64,000 nucleotides of DNA from Pseudomonadota bacterium (GCA_023388075.1 JAEWGX010000013.1:1-64000); one strand, 5' to 3'. Counted from the stretch's first letter, positions 29,419 through 38,544 are shown. A program made the numbers and translations. The notes: generated from the letters alone by a model not told the origin.

Positions 29419-30336
29419 TCAGGACTTGGCTGCCTCTTCGCTCTTCACGGACACGTTGGCCATTGCCTCGAGCACGGTCACCACCGCGCTCGAATCGATG
29501 TGGCCGTTGCCCTGCGATTTGATCGCCCGAACCATCTCCCTTGCGACGCTTGCGGTGGGCAGCGACACTCCCACCCTCTCGGCCAGTCTGATCGCACCCG
29601 TCAGATCCTTGTCCATGTTGGCAGCAGAGAAGTGCGGCGGGAAGAAGTTGTGCTGCAGCATGCGAGGGCCGCGAGTAGCCATTGCGCCGGTCTGGGGGCC
29701 GGTGCCGGGTAACGACGTGATGTCGATGACAACCTGAGGGTCCATGCCAACCTTGGCCGCGAGCACGAGCGCTTCGGCGGTTGCCTGGATTGCAATGCCC
29801 ATCACGAGATTGGCGATCAGCTTCAGCGTGGTCCCGTTGCCGTTCTGCCCGGTGTAGAGCACCATGGTCCCCAGTTGGTCGAGGATCGGCTTGCATACCT
29901 CGAACGCTGGCTGGGGACCACCGACCATGATGCCAAGGCGACCTTCCGCGGCCACCTTCGGCCCGCCGGACACCGGTGCGTCGAGCATCACGATCCCCTT
30001 GGATTCGACCTGCCGGGCAATCGCCTGCGACGCCTCGGGCGCGATGCTGGCAGAGTCGATCACGATCAAGCCCGCGTGCGCTCCATCGAGGATGCCATCC
30101 GGCCCGCAAATTACGGCTTCGGAAGCCGCACCATCGGTGACCATCGAGAACACGATATCCGACGATGCCGCGACCTCCTTCGCCGACGCTGCCAGCGTCG
30201 CGCCTTCGCGCACGAGCTCCTCGGCGGCCGAGGCCGTTCGGTTCCAGACGGTCATCGGGTGTCCCGCCGCCATGAGACGTCGGGTCATGACCTTGCCCAT
30301 GGTGCCAAGTCCGATGAAACCGATCCGTTGCTTCAT
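29419..30336 (-). CDS. NAD(P)-dependent beta-hydroxyacid dehydrogenase (HIBADH/GarR family)
   Basis: This is a predicted oxidoreductase that interconverts a beta-hydroxyacid and its semialdehyde, such as 3-hydroxyisobutyrate or tartronate semialdehyde. The 305-residue protein has the Rossmann motif GFIGLGTMG (6-14), the substrate motif DAPVSGG (119-125) and the catalytic Lys in NGTTLKLIANL (K172). The stop of the upstream livF gene overlaps its ATG by four bases (ATGA), so the two are co-translated. Its place in the Liv/amidohydrolase operon suggests it handles a breakdown product of the imported compound. Confidence 0.9.
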   Translation of the reverse strand: MKQRIGFIGLGTMGKVMTRRLMAAGHPMTVWNRTASAAEELVREGATLAASAKEVAASSDIVFSMVTDGAASEAVICGPDGILDGAHAGLIVIDSASIAPEASQAIARQVESKGIVMLDAPVSGGPKVAAEGRLGIMVGGPQPAFEVCKPILDQLGTMVLYTGQNGNGTTLKLIANLVMGIAIQATAEALVLAAKVGMDPQVVIDITSLPGTGPQTGAMATRGPRMLQHNFFPPHFSAANMDKDLTGAIRLAERVGVSLPTASVAREMVRAIKSQGNGHIDSSAVVTVLEAMANVSVKSEEAAKS

Positions 30337-31139
30337 TGCATTTGTCCTCCAGTCAGTAGGGAATCGTCAGGTTGTTCTATCGTCGGTGGTCGATCGTCAG
30401 TCGCGCCTTCGAACCCGAGAAGTCTGCGCTGCAAGGAGCGATCACGCGCCAGATCGGCGGCCTCGAGGGTTCGGGTGAGCCGACCATTGACCATGACAGC
30501 AACTCGATCAGCGACATCGATCGCGACCTGCAGGTTCTGCTCGATCAGAAGTATCGACAGGGTTCGCGTGGCTGCAAGAACTCGGAACAGCTCGACCATC
30601 TGCCGGATGATGATCGGTGCAAGCCCCTCGGTTGGCTCATCCATCACCAACAGGGCTGGACGCAGCAGGAGTGCCCGGGCGATCGCGAGCATCTGCTGCT
30701 CGCCTCCCGACAACTGGGCTCCACCGTGGTTCCGACGCTCGACCAGGCGCGGAAACGTGTCGTAGACTCGCTTGAGATCCCAGTCCCCGGCTCGCTTGGC
30801 GCCCGATCGAGCCGCAAGCAGCAGGTGCTCTTCGATAGTGAGCGAAGGCCAAAGGCGCCTGCCCTGGGGGACATAGGCCACGCCGTATTGGACGATCCGA
30901 TGCATGGGCTGCCCGAGCACCTCTCGTCCGAGTAGGCGGACCGAGCCTTTCGCCGGAATGACTCCGGCGATTGCATTGCAGAGACTGGTCTTTCCCATCC
31001 CGTTGCGCCCGACGACCGCCAGCACACCGGCACCCAGTTCCAGGCTGGCCTGCTGCACGGCATGTGCTCGCCCGTAGTGGACGTCGACGGCGCGCACCGA
31101 CAGAATCGGCGCCGCGAACCCGGAGTCATCGGATGCCAT
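30333..31139 (-). CDS. livF: Branched-chain-amino-acid-type ABC transporter ATPase, LivF-like
   Basis: This is one of two ATPases powering the LivHM-type importer in this operon. The 268-residue protein has the Walker A motif GRNGMGKT near residue 43, the ABC signature LSGGEQQ near residue 143, Walker B LLVMDEPTEGLAP near residue 163 and the LivF-type switch His further on. It overlaps livG by 14 bases. A C-terminal stretch of about 25 residues beyond the usual end (GATDDRPPTIEQ) is non-conserved. LivF-type ATPases are used for many substrates other than amino acids. Confidence 0.93.
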   Translation of the reverse strand: MASDDSGFAAPILSVRAVDVHYGRAHAVQQASLELGAGVLAVVGRNGMGKTSLCNAIAGVIPAKGSVRLLGREVLGQPMHRIVQYGVAYVPQGRRLWPSLTIEEHLLLAARSGAKRAGDWDLKRVYDTFPRLVERRNHGGAQLSGGEQQMLAIARALLLRPALLVMDEPTEGLAPIIIRQMVELFRVLAATRTLSILLIEQNLQVAIDVADRVAVMVNGRLTRTLEAADLARDRSLQRRLLGFEGATDDRPPTIEQPDDSLLTGGQMQ

Positions 31140-31920
31140 CGAACTCTCCTGCCTCGACCGTCGTCTCTCCCATGTAGAGTGTCTGGACCAGGGGGTCGGC
31201 GACGACTTCCGCAGGATCTCCCTGGAGGATCAGTCGACCGTTGTGCATGACGGTCATCCGATCAGCCACTCGCAATGCGATCTCCAGATCATGCTCGATC
31301 AGCACGAAGGTGGCCCCGCTCGGCAGCACGGAAAGCAGTACGACCAACTCTTCACGCTCGGCCGGCGAGAGGCCCGCGGCAGGCTCGTCGAGCAGGATCA
31401 AGCGAGGCTCTCCTGCGAGGGCCATGCCAATCTCCAATTGGCGTTGCTTACCGTGGGAGAGCTCGGCAACCCGGGTCCCGGCGATATCAGTCAAGCCCGC
31501 CAGCTCAAGTAGTCGGTCCACGGCGGCCGCGACGCTGCCGCCTGAGGCAAGGGGTTTAATGCTGCATCGATTGCGCGACACTCCCCCGACCGCAACCGCG
31601 AGGTTGTCACGCACCGACAAGCCGCTGAAGAGCAGCGAGGACTGATAGGTCCGACGCATGCCCCGGCGCACACGCTCGAACGTCGGAAGAAATGTCACGT
31701 CCTCGCCAAAGAACAGAATCCGACCTGCGGACGGACGGAGATCGCCCGTCAGCAGGTTGAAAAGACTCGTCTTGCCAGCACCGTTGGGTCCGAGAATCGC
31801 GTGACGCTCTCCCTGTCCTACGGTCAGCGAAAGAGCGTCGATGACTCTCAGCGCGCCGAAGGACAGCGATGCCGCCTCAACCGTCAGCGCTGCCTCCGGG
31901 CTCGACGGCTTCAAGGGCAC
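31126..31920 (-). CDS. livG: Branched-chain-amino-acid-type ABC transporter ATPase, LivG-like
   Basis: This is the second ATPase of the Liv-type importer, 264 residues. Walker A is GPNGAGKTS near residue 44, the signature region is LSHGKQRQLEIG and Walker B is LILLDEPAAGLSP. It starts at GTG with GGGAGGT about eight bases upstream and overlaps the end of the binding-protein gene by ten bases. It should form a heterodimer with the LivF-like protein beneath the LivHM membrane pair. Confidence 0.93.
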   Translation of the reverse strand: MPLKPSSPEAALTVEAASLSFGALRVIDALSLTVGQGERHAILGPNGAGKTSLFNLLTGDLRPSAGRILFFGEDVTFLPTFERVRRGMRRTYQSSLLFSGLSVRDNLAVAVGGVSRNRCSIKPLASGGSVAAAVDRLLELAGLTDIAGTRVAELSHGKQRQLEIGMALAGEPRLILLDEPAAGLSPAEREELVVLLSVLPSGATFVLIEHDLEIALRVADRMTVMHNGRLILQGDPAEVVADPLVQTLYMGETTVEAGEFDGIR

Positions 31921-33167
31921 GCAGGTACCTCCCGGGTGCCGATTCCCATCTTCATGAACTCGTCCCGCGTCAGGTTCAGGTATTGATCGATCTTCGGCAC
32001 TTTCTGAACGAACCGCGATACGAGGTTTCCATCGCCATCCTTCGAGATCTCCGTGATGAAGGCTGGCCCGACCGCCGAGCGGTTCTCGTCCAGCGTGATC
32101 TCGCCTACCGGGGTCTGAAGCTTCAGGTTCTGCAGCGCCTGACGATACTTCTTCTGGCCATCGGAGAGATCGCCGTTCACCGCGTCCAGGGCATCAAAAG
32201 CTGCCTTGACACTGCTGTAGTAGGAGAACGCGAAGAATGAGGGCGCCGGAAAGGCATCCTTGAACGAGGCGCGATAGTCTGCGACGAAACGCTTCCATTC
32301 CGGAGTGTCCAGGCTGTCGGCTGTCCAGCCGGAAGACAGCGTGCCGATCAGCGAGTCGCGCCGACGCCCCTTGTAGCTCAGCACGGTCTGATCAACCATC
32401 ACGGATCCGGCGATGAACGGCTTGTCACCGCCCGCCTGCTCGTACTGGCGCATGAAGTTAACCGCGTCGGCTCCTGCGAGCACCACCAGGAGCGAATCGA
32501 CGTCCTTCGGAATCGAGGCGATGACCGACGAGAAGTCCTTGTTCCCGACAGGCACCCACGCCTTGTGAGGTACGCGCCCCCCCGCCTTGCAATACCCCGA
32601 CATGAAACCCTGCACTTGCGAGTATGGGAACGAGTAGTCCTCGGCGATGACCATGGTCCGCCGGTAGCCCTTCTCGTAGGCGTAGGCCCCCAGAGGAGCC
32701 ATCACCTGTGCGCCATCGAGGTTGAAGCGGAAGAAGTTTGGCGAGGGGTTCACTAGAGTCGCTTCCTGGCCCCCAGAACTGCCGTTGACGAACGTGATCC
32801 CGGGCTGCGTTTTTGCATAGTCCTTGACCGCGACACCTTCCGAGCCAGAAAGGGGCCCGATCATGATCTGAACCTTGTCCTGCTCGACAAGCTTGCGGGT
32901 GGCGTTGACTGCCGAATCCGGTTCCGCGTTTGAAGACCCTCGGACGAAGACAATCTTGCGGCCCCCCACCAAGCCTCCCTTGCGTTCCTTCAAAGCCAAT
33001 TCGGCACCACGCACCGCATCCTGGCCGAGGACTGTGAATGGACCTTCGAGCGTTGCGAGCAGCCCAACCTTCAGTTCCTCTTGCGCTGACGCGGGGGCAG
33101 CGAGCAATGCGCAGACGGCGGCTGTGACCAGTGGTCGGGCGTATACGGATCGAGCGGCTTTCGACAT
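31911..33167 (-). CDS. livK: ABC transporter substrate-binding protein, LivK-like
   Basis: This is the periplasmic receptor of the Liv-type importer. The 418-residue protein has a Sec signal peptide (about residues 1-27, ending APASAQ) and a two-lobed type I binding fold beginning LKVGLLATLEGPFTVLGQD. The start is the ATG with AGGAG about ten bases upstream. The frame remains open for 64 more codons, but these lack a ribosome-binding site and precede the signal peptide. Such receptors in proteobacteria often bind aromatic or amide compounds rather than leucine, so the ligand is open. Confidence 0.92.
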   Translation of the reverse strand: MSKAARSVYARPLVTAAVCALLAAPASAQEELKVGLLATLEGPFTVLGQDAVRGAELALKERKGGLVGGRKIVFVRGSSNAEPDSAVNATRKLVEQDKVQIMIGPLSGSEGVAVKDYAKTQPGITFVNGSSGGQEATLVNPSPNFFRFNLDGAQVMAPLGAYAYEKGYRRTMVIAEDYSFPYSQVQGFMSGYCKAGGRVPHKAWVPVGNKDFSSVIASIPKDVDSLLVVLAGADAVNFMRQYEQAGGDKPFIAGSVMVDQTVLSYKGRRRDSLIGTLSSGWTADSLDTPEWKRFVADYRASFKDAFPAPSFFAFSYYSSVKAAFDALDAVNGDLSDGQKKYRQALQNLKLQTPVGEITLDENRSAVGPAFITEISKDGDGNLVSRFVQKVPKIDQYLNLTRDEFMKMGIGTREVPACP

Positions 33168-33259
33168 ATCGATGAACTCCTGGATCGAAGTTGGAACGAA
33201 GGGAAGGGTCGGTCTACGGTTCCGCAAAGTTCTTGCATCAGTGAGGTCAGGAGGGCCGG

Positions 33260-34294
33260 TCAACGCGAACCAAGTGGTCCGGATGCCGGGACGGCAGACG
33301 GGCTTGGAGGTACCTGCGTCGAGCGCATCTGTCGCCACTTCGCAGTTAGTCGCTCCCACAGCCCCAGCAAGCCATCTGGCGAGAAGAGCACGATGGCCAA
33401 GAACACAGCGCCGATCAGCATCCGGAAGCGATCCGTCCCGACGAGGTCGATGGCGAAGTTCTGAAGCAGCACGAACACAAATGCGCCGACGAAGGCACCG
33501 ATCGGCCGGTTCATGCCACCAATGACGGCGATGATCAGGATGTTGATCATCGAGTTGACGCCGATGACGCCGGGAGATACAAAGCTGTTGTACCAGGCGA
33601 GCAGTACGCCTCCGACAGCTGCCATGACACCCGCAATGGCGTGGCTCGCGATCCGATGCCCAACGACGTCGTAGCCGAGTGCCGACGCGCGACGGGGATT
33701 GTCACGGACCGCCTGAAGCGCAAGTCCGAATGATGAACGCTCCAGGCGATTGACGAAAACTAATGCGGTGCCGGCGCACAGCAGCGCCAGGTAGTAAAAG
33801 GGTGTCGCTGCACGCCAGTCGATTCCGCCCCATCGCGGTGGCAGGATGCCGGAGATGCCCTGGAATCCGTTGAAAAGCCCGCGGTTCTGCTGGACCAGAT
33901 AGAAGGTGGCGACGCCGATCGCCAAGGTGATCATGATGGTATAGACGCCTTCGGTCCGCGACGAAAGCCATCCGATAAAGGTAGCGAACGTCGTCGCCAG
34001 TACGATGGCGATCGCGATGGCGAGCAGTGGAGTGATTCCAAGCGATACTGGCCCGTTGCTGGTTCCGAGCAGTCCGAGAAAGTATCCGGCCATTCCCGCG
34101 ACAGTCATCTGCGACAGGGACGCCATGCCGCCGTAGCCCGCGAGCAGTGTCAGGGATAGCGCGATCAGTCCAAGCACCAGTGTTTGACCGAGGATCTGGA
34201 AGGTGAAGAAGTCGTTGGCGATCCAGGGCAAACCGAGCATGACGATGCCCGCAACCGGCACGCCCCATCTCAAGTGCGGTGCCGCAGTCATCAT
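33260..34294 (-). CDS. livM: Branched-chain-amino-acid-type ABC transporter permease, LivM-like
   Basis: This is a membrane subunit of the Liv-type importer, with 344 residues and about nine hydrophobic segments. It has the conserved RDNPRRASALGYDV loop (the EAA-like cytoplasmic coupling motif) at about residue 196 and the GGMNRPIGAFVGA segment near residue 279. Its start overlaps the livH stop by four bases (ATGA). The C-terminal 40 residues are polar and non-conserved. With LivH it forms the translocation pathway. Confidence 0.92.
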   Translation of the reverse strand: MMTAAPHLRWGVPVAGIVMLGLPWIANDFFTFQILGQTLVLGLIALSLTLLAGYGGMASLSQMTVAGMAGYFLGLLGTSNGPVSLGITPLLAIAIAIVLATTFATFIGWLSSRTEGVYTIMITLAIGVATFYLVQQNRGLFNGFQGISGILPPRWGGIDWRAATPFYYLALLCAGTALVFVNRLERSSFGLALQAVRDNPRRASALGYDVVGHRIASHAIAGVMAAVGGVLLAWYNSFVSPGVIGVNSMINILIIAVIGGMNRPIGAFVGAFVFVLLQNFAIDLVGTDRFRMLIGAVFLAIVLFSPDGLLGLWERLTAKWRQMRSTQVPPSPSAVPASGPLGSR

Positions 34295-35235
34295 CTGGAC
34301 CTTCCGACGATGCCGTTGGGGCGAAATGCGAGCACGGCGGTCATGATCAGGAATGTGAAGATGACGCCGTATGTCGGCGCATAGGCCAGGCCGTACTGTT
34401 CAGACAAGCCGACAAGCAGTGCACCGATAGCGGTACCGACGATGCTGCCCATGCCGCCCACGATCACTACAACCAGCGATGCCAGGAGGTAACGGGTATC
34501 CTCGCCTGGAGCGACCGACATCAGTGATCCGCCGATGACTCCGCCGGCACCGGCGAGAGCCGCGCCGATCGCGAAGGTGGCCGCGAAGACTACTTGCACG
34601 TTCACGCCCGTGCACCCAAGCATGACGCGGTCGTCGACGCCGGCGCGAATCATCACACCGAGGGCCGTTCGGTTCAAGAGTAGCCAGAGTAGCAAGCCCG
34701 TTACGAGCGCGATCCCGATCAGCACGAGCTTATAGACTGGGTAACCGCGAACCACCGGTAACACTATCGAACCGTACATCCACTCGGGTGGCTCGAACTG
34801 ATAGATGTCCGATCCCCAGATCCACAGCATCGCGTCTGCGAGGACAACGGAGATACCGATGGTGACGAGTGCCTGTCGCAGATCCTGCCCCTGCAGAAAT
34901 CTGAAAATCCCCACTTGCAGCGCGACTCCGACCAGTGCAGCCCCGAGGGCGCCCACGAGGACGCCCAGCGTCCAGGAGCCGGTTAGGTCGGTCACGGAGA
35001 TGCCTAGATAGGCGCCAAGCAGGTACAGCGATCCATGCGCCAGATTGACATTCTTGAGCAGGCCGAAGATCAAGGAGAAGCCGCTCGCCACCAGGAAGTA
35101 CAGCGCGGCAGTGGTGAGTCCGTTCAGGCCGGCCGACAGGAACAGTCGGTCGCCTGATCGCCAGCCTGCGGCGGCGAGCATTCCAATCGCAATTACGGCG
35201 ACAGCCGCCACCGCGCCGTGCCAGCGCACGCGCAT
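34291..35235 (-). CDS. livH: Branched-chain-amino-acid-type ABC transporter permease, LivH-like
   Basis: This is the other membrane subunit of the importer, 314 residues, with about eight hydrophobic segments. The family stretch LIFGLLKNVNLAHGSLYLLG is visible near residue 54, and GVMIRAGVDDRVMLGC, the cytoplasmic coupling loop, near residue 193. GGGGGAGA lies about eight bases before the ATG. It follows the alpha/beta-hydrolase gene by 25 bases and is coupled to livM, so transporter and enzymes are one transcription unit. Confidence 0.92.
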   Translation of the reverse strand: MRVRWHGAVAAVAVIAIGMLAAAGWRSGDRLFLSAGLNGLTTAALYFLVASGFSLIFGLLKNVNLAHGSLYLLGAYLGISVTDLTGSWTLGVLVGALGAALVGVALQVGIFRFLQGQDLRQALVTIGISVVLADAMLWIWGSDIYQFEPPEWMYGSIVLPVVRGYPVYKLVLIGIALVTGLLLWLLLNRTALGVMIRAGVDDRVMLGCTGVNVQVVFAATFAIGAALAGAGGVIGGSLMSVAPGEDTRYLLASLVVVIVGGMGSIVGTAIGALLVGLSEQYGLAYAPTYGVIFTFLIMTAVLAFRPNGIVGRSR

Positions 35236-35260
35236 TCTGGTCTCCCCCGGATCTAGTTAG

Positions 35261-36040
35261 TTAGAGCGCGAAGTAATGCTGGAGCAGTGCTTGACTGACC
35301 TCTGCAGGCCGCTCAATGGGTGTCCAGTGCCCGGTTGCCGTCAGGACGACCAGGCGTGCGTTCGCCATCTTTCGTGCCATTTCCCGACATTGACCGGGCG
35401 GGCCTACGCCATCCTCGTCTCCCGTGATCAGCAGCGTCGGGCAGCGAATGGCGGCCAGATCTGCCGATTTCGCCTCAGCCAGGGCTTCGCATGTCCTTGC
35501 ATAACCTTCGGCCGGCTGGCGCATCAGGATCTCGCGCACCATGGCACAGACCACGGGGCGCGCGGCGCGAGTCTCGGCCGACAAGGAGGCAGACAGCAGC
35601 GCCTCCGCAATCGGCACCATACCTTCGGTCCTGGCGAGCTCGGCTCTGGCGCGCAAGGCATTACGCGATGCATCCGGGGGCTCGGCTAGCGGACCCAACA
35701 AGGCGAGACTAGTGATTCTGTCCGGGTACTGCGCCGCGAGATGCTGGCAGATGATGGTCCCCATCGAATGTCCGACCAGGTGTACCGGGCCGGCGGGCAT
35801 CGTTTCCAGCAAGGCAAGCATGTCGGCGACGAACCCGTCGATGGACAGCGGTCCCGGCGCGGGCGACCGCCCCGAGCCTGCAAGATCCGGACAAACTACC
35901 GTGAAGTCACGCTCCAGTGTCCGTCTCTGTGCATACCAGGTATTGGCGGTGCCACCCAATCCGTGAATCATGAGGATGACAGGGCCGCTACCGTGTCGCT
36001 CCGACACTGGAGTCACCTTGTCACGCCCCGGCCCTGTCAC
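35261..36040 (-). CDS. Alpha/beta-fold hydrolase (RutD/3-oxoadipate enol-lactonase-like)
   Basis: This is a serine hydrolase of 259 residues with the canonical triad: nucleophile S92 in LVGHSMG, acid in LLITGDEDG and His in TATGHWTPIERP. The oxyanion strand is ILMIHGLGG. I start it at the GTG whose GTGA overlaps the amidohydrolase stop, implying coupled translation. The frame is open much further upstream but runs antisense-like through the amidohydrolase gene. The family includes lactonases, esterases and RutD, so the bond cleaved is not certain. Its place second in the operon suggests it acts after, or instead of, the amidohydrolase. Confidence 0.87.
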   Translation of the reverse strand: MTGPGRDKVTPVSERHGSGPVILMIHGLGGTANTWYAQRRTLERDFTVVCPDLAGSGRSPAPGPLSIDGFVADMLALLETMPAGPVHLVGHSMGTIICQHLAAQYPDRITSLALLGPLAEPPDASRNALRARAELARTEGMVPIAEALLSASLSAETRAARPVVCAMVREILMRQPAEGYARTCEALAEAKSADLAAIRCPTLLITGDEDGVGPPGQCREMARKMANARLVVLTATGHWTPIERPAEVSQALLQHYFAL

Positions 36041-37329
36041 TTCGCCATCCCGAGTTCCGCCTCGCGTACCTCGGAGGCGTGCTTCCGACGAGGCCGCGGC
36101 GACTTCCAGTCCTCGCCGTCCTTCATGATCATCAGGAGGTTCTCCTTGTCCTCGAGGATGCGCACGTCCTTCACGGGGTCTCCGTCGACCAGCAGCAGAT
36201 CCGCCAGGAACCCTTCCTTCACAAGGCCAAGGTCCGGCATGTTCATGATCTTGCCGCCCAGCATCGTAGCGGCGCTCAGAGTCTCCGCAGGGGTGTAGCC
36301 GAACAGCTCGACGAAGTAGGCAAAGTCTCGGGCATTGGTCCCAATGGGATTCCAGATGAATCCATAGTCGCCGCCCGGCAGCACGGGAATACCGGCCTTG
36401 CGCATCTTCTGGTAAGCCATCGCAGTCAGCTCGATGGTCTGGAACAGACGCATGCTCTCGGCCACCTCCTTTGTGATCCCCCACTCCTGTGCGTGATGCG
36501 CCAATCGATAGTTCGCGCCGATTGCCGGGGCTAGAAAAACCGTATCCCTGGCTGAGGCGATTCGCTCGATGGTGGCGTCCGACGCGTGCTCGCAGTGGTA
36601 GAGGACGCGGAAGCGGTTGTCCAGTGCGAGCCGTACTGCCGCGTCCGCACGGGAATGACATGAGAGCCATACCCCCCGTTCGTGCGCTTCGTCGGCGGCG
36701 GCCTTCACTTCGGCCGCCGTATAGGTGCAGGCGCCATCCTGCCCGACGCGGACGAAGTTGTCTCCCGAGATGTTGACCTTGATCGTGTCGACGCCCTCCC
36801 GAATGCACATCCGCACCGTGCGCGTCACCTCGTCGACGCCGTCTGCGATGAGCTCGATGCCCTGGTGATACATGTGCATCTGACGTTCGTCACCCAGCCC
36901 CCCGGTAGATACAATCTCCGGAGAGGCTGCCCGGAACCGAGGGCCCTTGATTCGGCCGCTCTCGATCTCGTTGCGGACCACCACTTCGGTCCGGGGCTTG
37001 GAGGATGCCGCCGAGTAGAGGCTGGTGAAGCCGGCGTCCATCATCTTGTGAGCGTTGTGCATCGTGATGAACACGTGCTCTTCGGGGGGCGTGTCGCCGA
37101 GCTCGCGCAGCTTCAGCATGTCGGGGTAGGTGATGTGAGCATGTGGCTCGCAAAGGCCCGGCATCAGGGTGGCACCCTCGCAATCGACTACCTCGGCCCC
37201 ATTGCGCGGGATCTTCCCCTTCCCCTTGGCCACCGCTGTTATACGTTGGCCTTCGACGCGAACCTCCCCGGGAAACGGAAGTGATCCGCTGCCGTCGAAG
37301 ATCATCGCATGCTCGAATACTCTCTTCAT
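36037..37329 (-). CDS. Amidohydrolase family protein (imidazolonepropionase/prolidase-like)
   Basis: This is a metal-dependent hydrolase of cyclic amides, imides or peptides, 430 residues. Metal ligands are H63-x-H65 in EPHAHITYPD, a Lys likely to be carbamylated (K184 in TIKVNISGD), H225 in SCHSRADA, a His in YHCEHAS (about 245) and D321 in GGDYGF. This is the layout of binuclear imidazolonepropionase-like amidohydrolases. AGAGGTGA precedes the chosen ATG. It is the first gene of the nine-gene operon and divergent from the LysR regulator, so it probably carries out the committing step on the imported compound. No signal peptide is seen, so it acts in the cytoplasm. Confidence 0.88.
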   Translation of the reverse strand: MKRVFEHAMIFDGSGSLPFPGEVRVEGQRITAVAKGKGKIPRNGAEVVDCEGATLMPGLCEPHAHITYPDMLKLRELGDTPPEEHVFITMHNAHKMMDAGFTSLYSAASSKPRTEVVVRNEIESGRIKGPRFRAASPEIVSTGGLGDERQMHMYHQGIELIADGVDEVTRTVRMCIREGVDTIKVNISGDNFVRVGQDGACTYTAAEVKAAADEAHERGVWLSCHSRADAAVRLALDNRFRVLYHCEHASDATIERIASARDTVFLAPAIGANYRLAHHAQEWGITKEVAESMRLFQTIELTAMAYQKMRKAGIPVLPGGDYGFIWNPIGTNARDFAYFVELFGYTPAETLSAATMLGGKIMNMPDLGLVKEGFLADLLLVDGDPVKDVRILEDKENLLMIMKDGEDWKSPRPRRKHASEVREAELGMAK

Positions 37330-37407
37330 GGTCACCTCTTGTGCTGTTCGCCGGCGGCGCATCGCGTCTTCCTGCACCTGCCGTGGTCTCCTGGGGTACC
37401 GCTCGCA

Positions 37408-37428
37408 TGCACCGTGGTCCGCGGTGCA
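37408..37428. promoter_or_regulatory. Inverted repeat in LysR/amidohydrolase intergenic region
   Basis: TGCACCG and CGGTGCA form perfect seven-base arms separated by seven bases, near the middle of the 180-base divergent gap. It is a candidate binding site for the adjacent LysR-type regulator, although it is not a textbook T-N11-A box. Confidence 0.45.
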
Positions 37429-37486
37429 CTGCGATCCTAACCAGATTCGCTTGCGACGATAAGCACAGTCGGAGTAGATTCATCTG

Positions 37487-37499
37487 ATACCCGAGGTAT
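37487..37499. promoter_or_regulatory. Palindrome next to the lysR start
   Basis: ATACC-CGA-GGTAT is a perfect five-base-arm palindrome ending ten bases before the lysR ATG. Its position fits an autoregulatory site. Confidence 0.45.
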
Positions 37500-37509
37500 G
37501 GAATGATCA

Positions 37510-38544
37510 ATGTCCCGACTGACCCAGATCGAAGCATTCCTGGCGGCGGTGGATCGTGGCAGCTTCACCAAGGCCGCACTCGAGAAGGAGGTCACGCCGG
37601 CTATGATTGGCCGCCGGATAGACGCCCTGGAGAGACGGCTTGGTGTCAAGCTGCTGCATCGGTCCACTCGCCATTTGTCGCTGACCGAGGAGGGGGTTCT
37701 CTACAGTGAACGGTGCCGTCGCCTTATCGCCGAGTTGGATCAGGCCGAGGAGGCTATCGCGGAGAGCCGTCACGTAGTCAGCGGCCACTTGCTGGTATCG
37801 GCGCCGGCCTCTTTCGGTCGCATGCACGTGGCCGCGCATGCGCTTTCGTTTCTCGAGAGACATCCTCAGGTCGAGGTGTCTTTCAATCTGTCCGATCAGG
37901 TCGTCGACATGGCGCGTGACCGATACGACGTCTGTATTCGGATGGGTGGTGTCGTCGATCCCAACTGCGTCGCTATCCGGCTCGCGCGGAATCGCCGAGT
38001 AGTCTGCGGTTCACCGGACTACCTCGCGCGGCGCGGTACGCCAGCGTGCATCGAGGACTTGGCGTTTCACAATTGCCTGACGTTCAATCGCCATGGTGGT
38101 TTGCGCCGGCATTGGCAGTTCAACGTCAAGGGGAGCGTCGTAAGCGTTTCCGTAAAGGGTGATCTTGACTGCAACGACGGAGACGTGCTGCATTACTGGA
38201 CCTTGCGAGGGCGAGGCTTGCAGTGGCGATCCCGGTGGGAGGTGCAGGACCAGTTGGACAGTGGCGAGCTGGTGACCGTGCTCGACTCATTCGAACTCGC
38301 GGACTACGACATCCTGGCGGTTTATCCGCGCAATCAGTTCGTCCCAGCGAAGGTTCGGATGTTCATCAACCATCTCAAGGCCATCTACGATCAACAGCCG
38401 TACTGGCGTACCAAACCTCCCCACATCAAAGCGGTGCGTGCTATGAACGGAATGCCAGGGAAGGTAACAAGCCGTCCGGCCGCGGCAAGCACAGTGACGC
38501 TGCAACAGGGCGAGACATCAGCCCGTGAAGGTGAAGATGCCTGA
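37510..38544 (+). CDS. LysR-family transcriptional regulator
   Basis: This is a predicted activator of the divergent amidohydrolase-Liv-RidA operon. The 344-residue protein has an N-terminal winged helix-turn-helix (MSRLTQIEAFLAAVDRGSFTKAALEKE, with the recognition helix around residues 30-50) and an effector domain of the periplasmic-binding fold. The sequence most resembles the DsdC/AaeR-type group of LysR proteins with the DRYDVCIRMG segment. It has a C-terminal extension of about 40 residues that is polar and probably disordered. No strong ribosome-binding site is seen before the ATG. The coinducer is unknown. Confidence 0.9.
   Translation: MSRLTQIEAFLAAVDRGSFTKAALEKEVTPAMIGRRIDALERRLGVKLLHRSTRHLSLTEEGVLYSERCRRLIAELDQAEEAIAESRHVVSGHLLVSAPASFGRMHVAAHALSFLERHPQVEVSFNLSDQVVDMARDRYDVCIRMGGVVDPNCVAIRLARNRRVVCGSPDYLARRGTPACIEDLAFHNCLTFNRHGGLRRHWQFNVKGSVVSVSVKGDLDCNDGDVLHYWTLRGRGLQWRSRWEVQDQLDSGELVTVLDSFELADYDILAVYPRNQFVPAKVRMFINHLKAIYDQQPYWRTKPPHIKAVRAMNGMPGKVTSRPAAASTVTLQQGETSAREGEDA

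Noticed and set aside
35261..36808. Long form of the alpha/beta hydrolase reaching back to 36808
   Set aside because: The extra 256 residues overlap the amidohydrolase gene in another frame and are Arg/Gly-rich; the GTG overlapping the amidohydrolase stop is the natural start.
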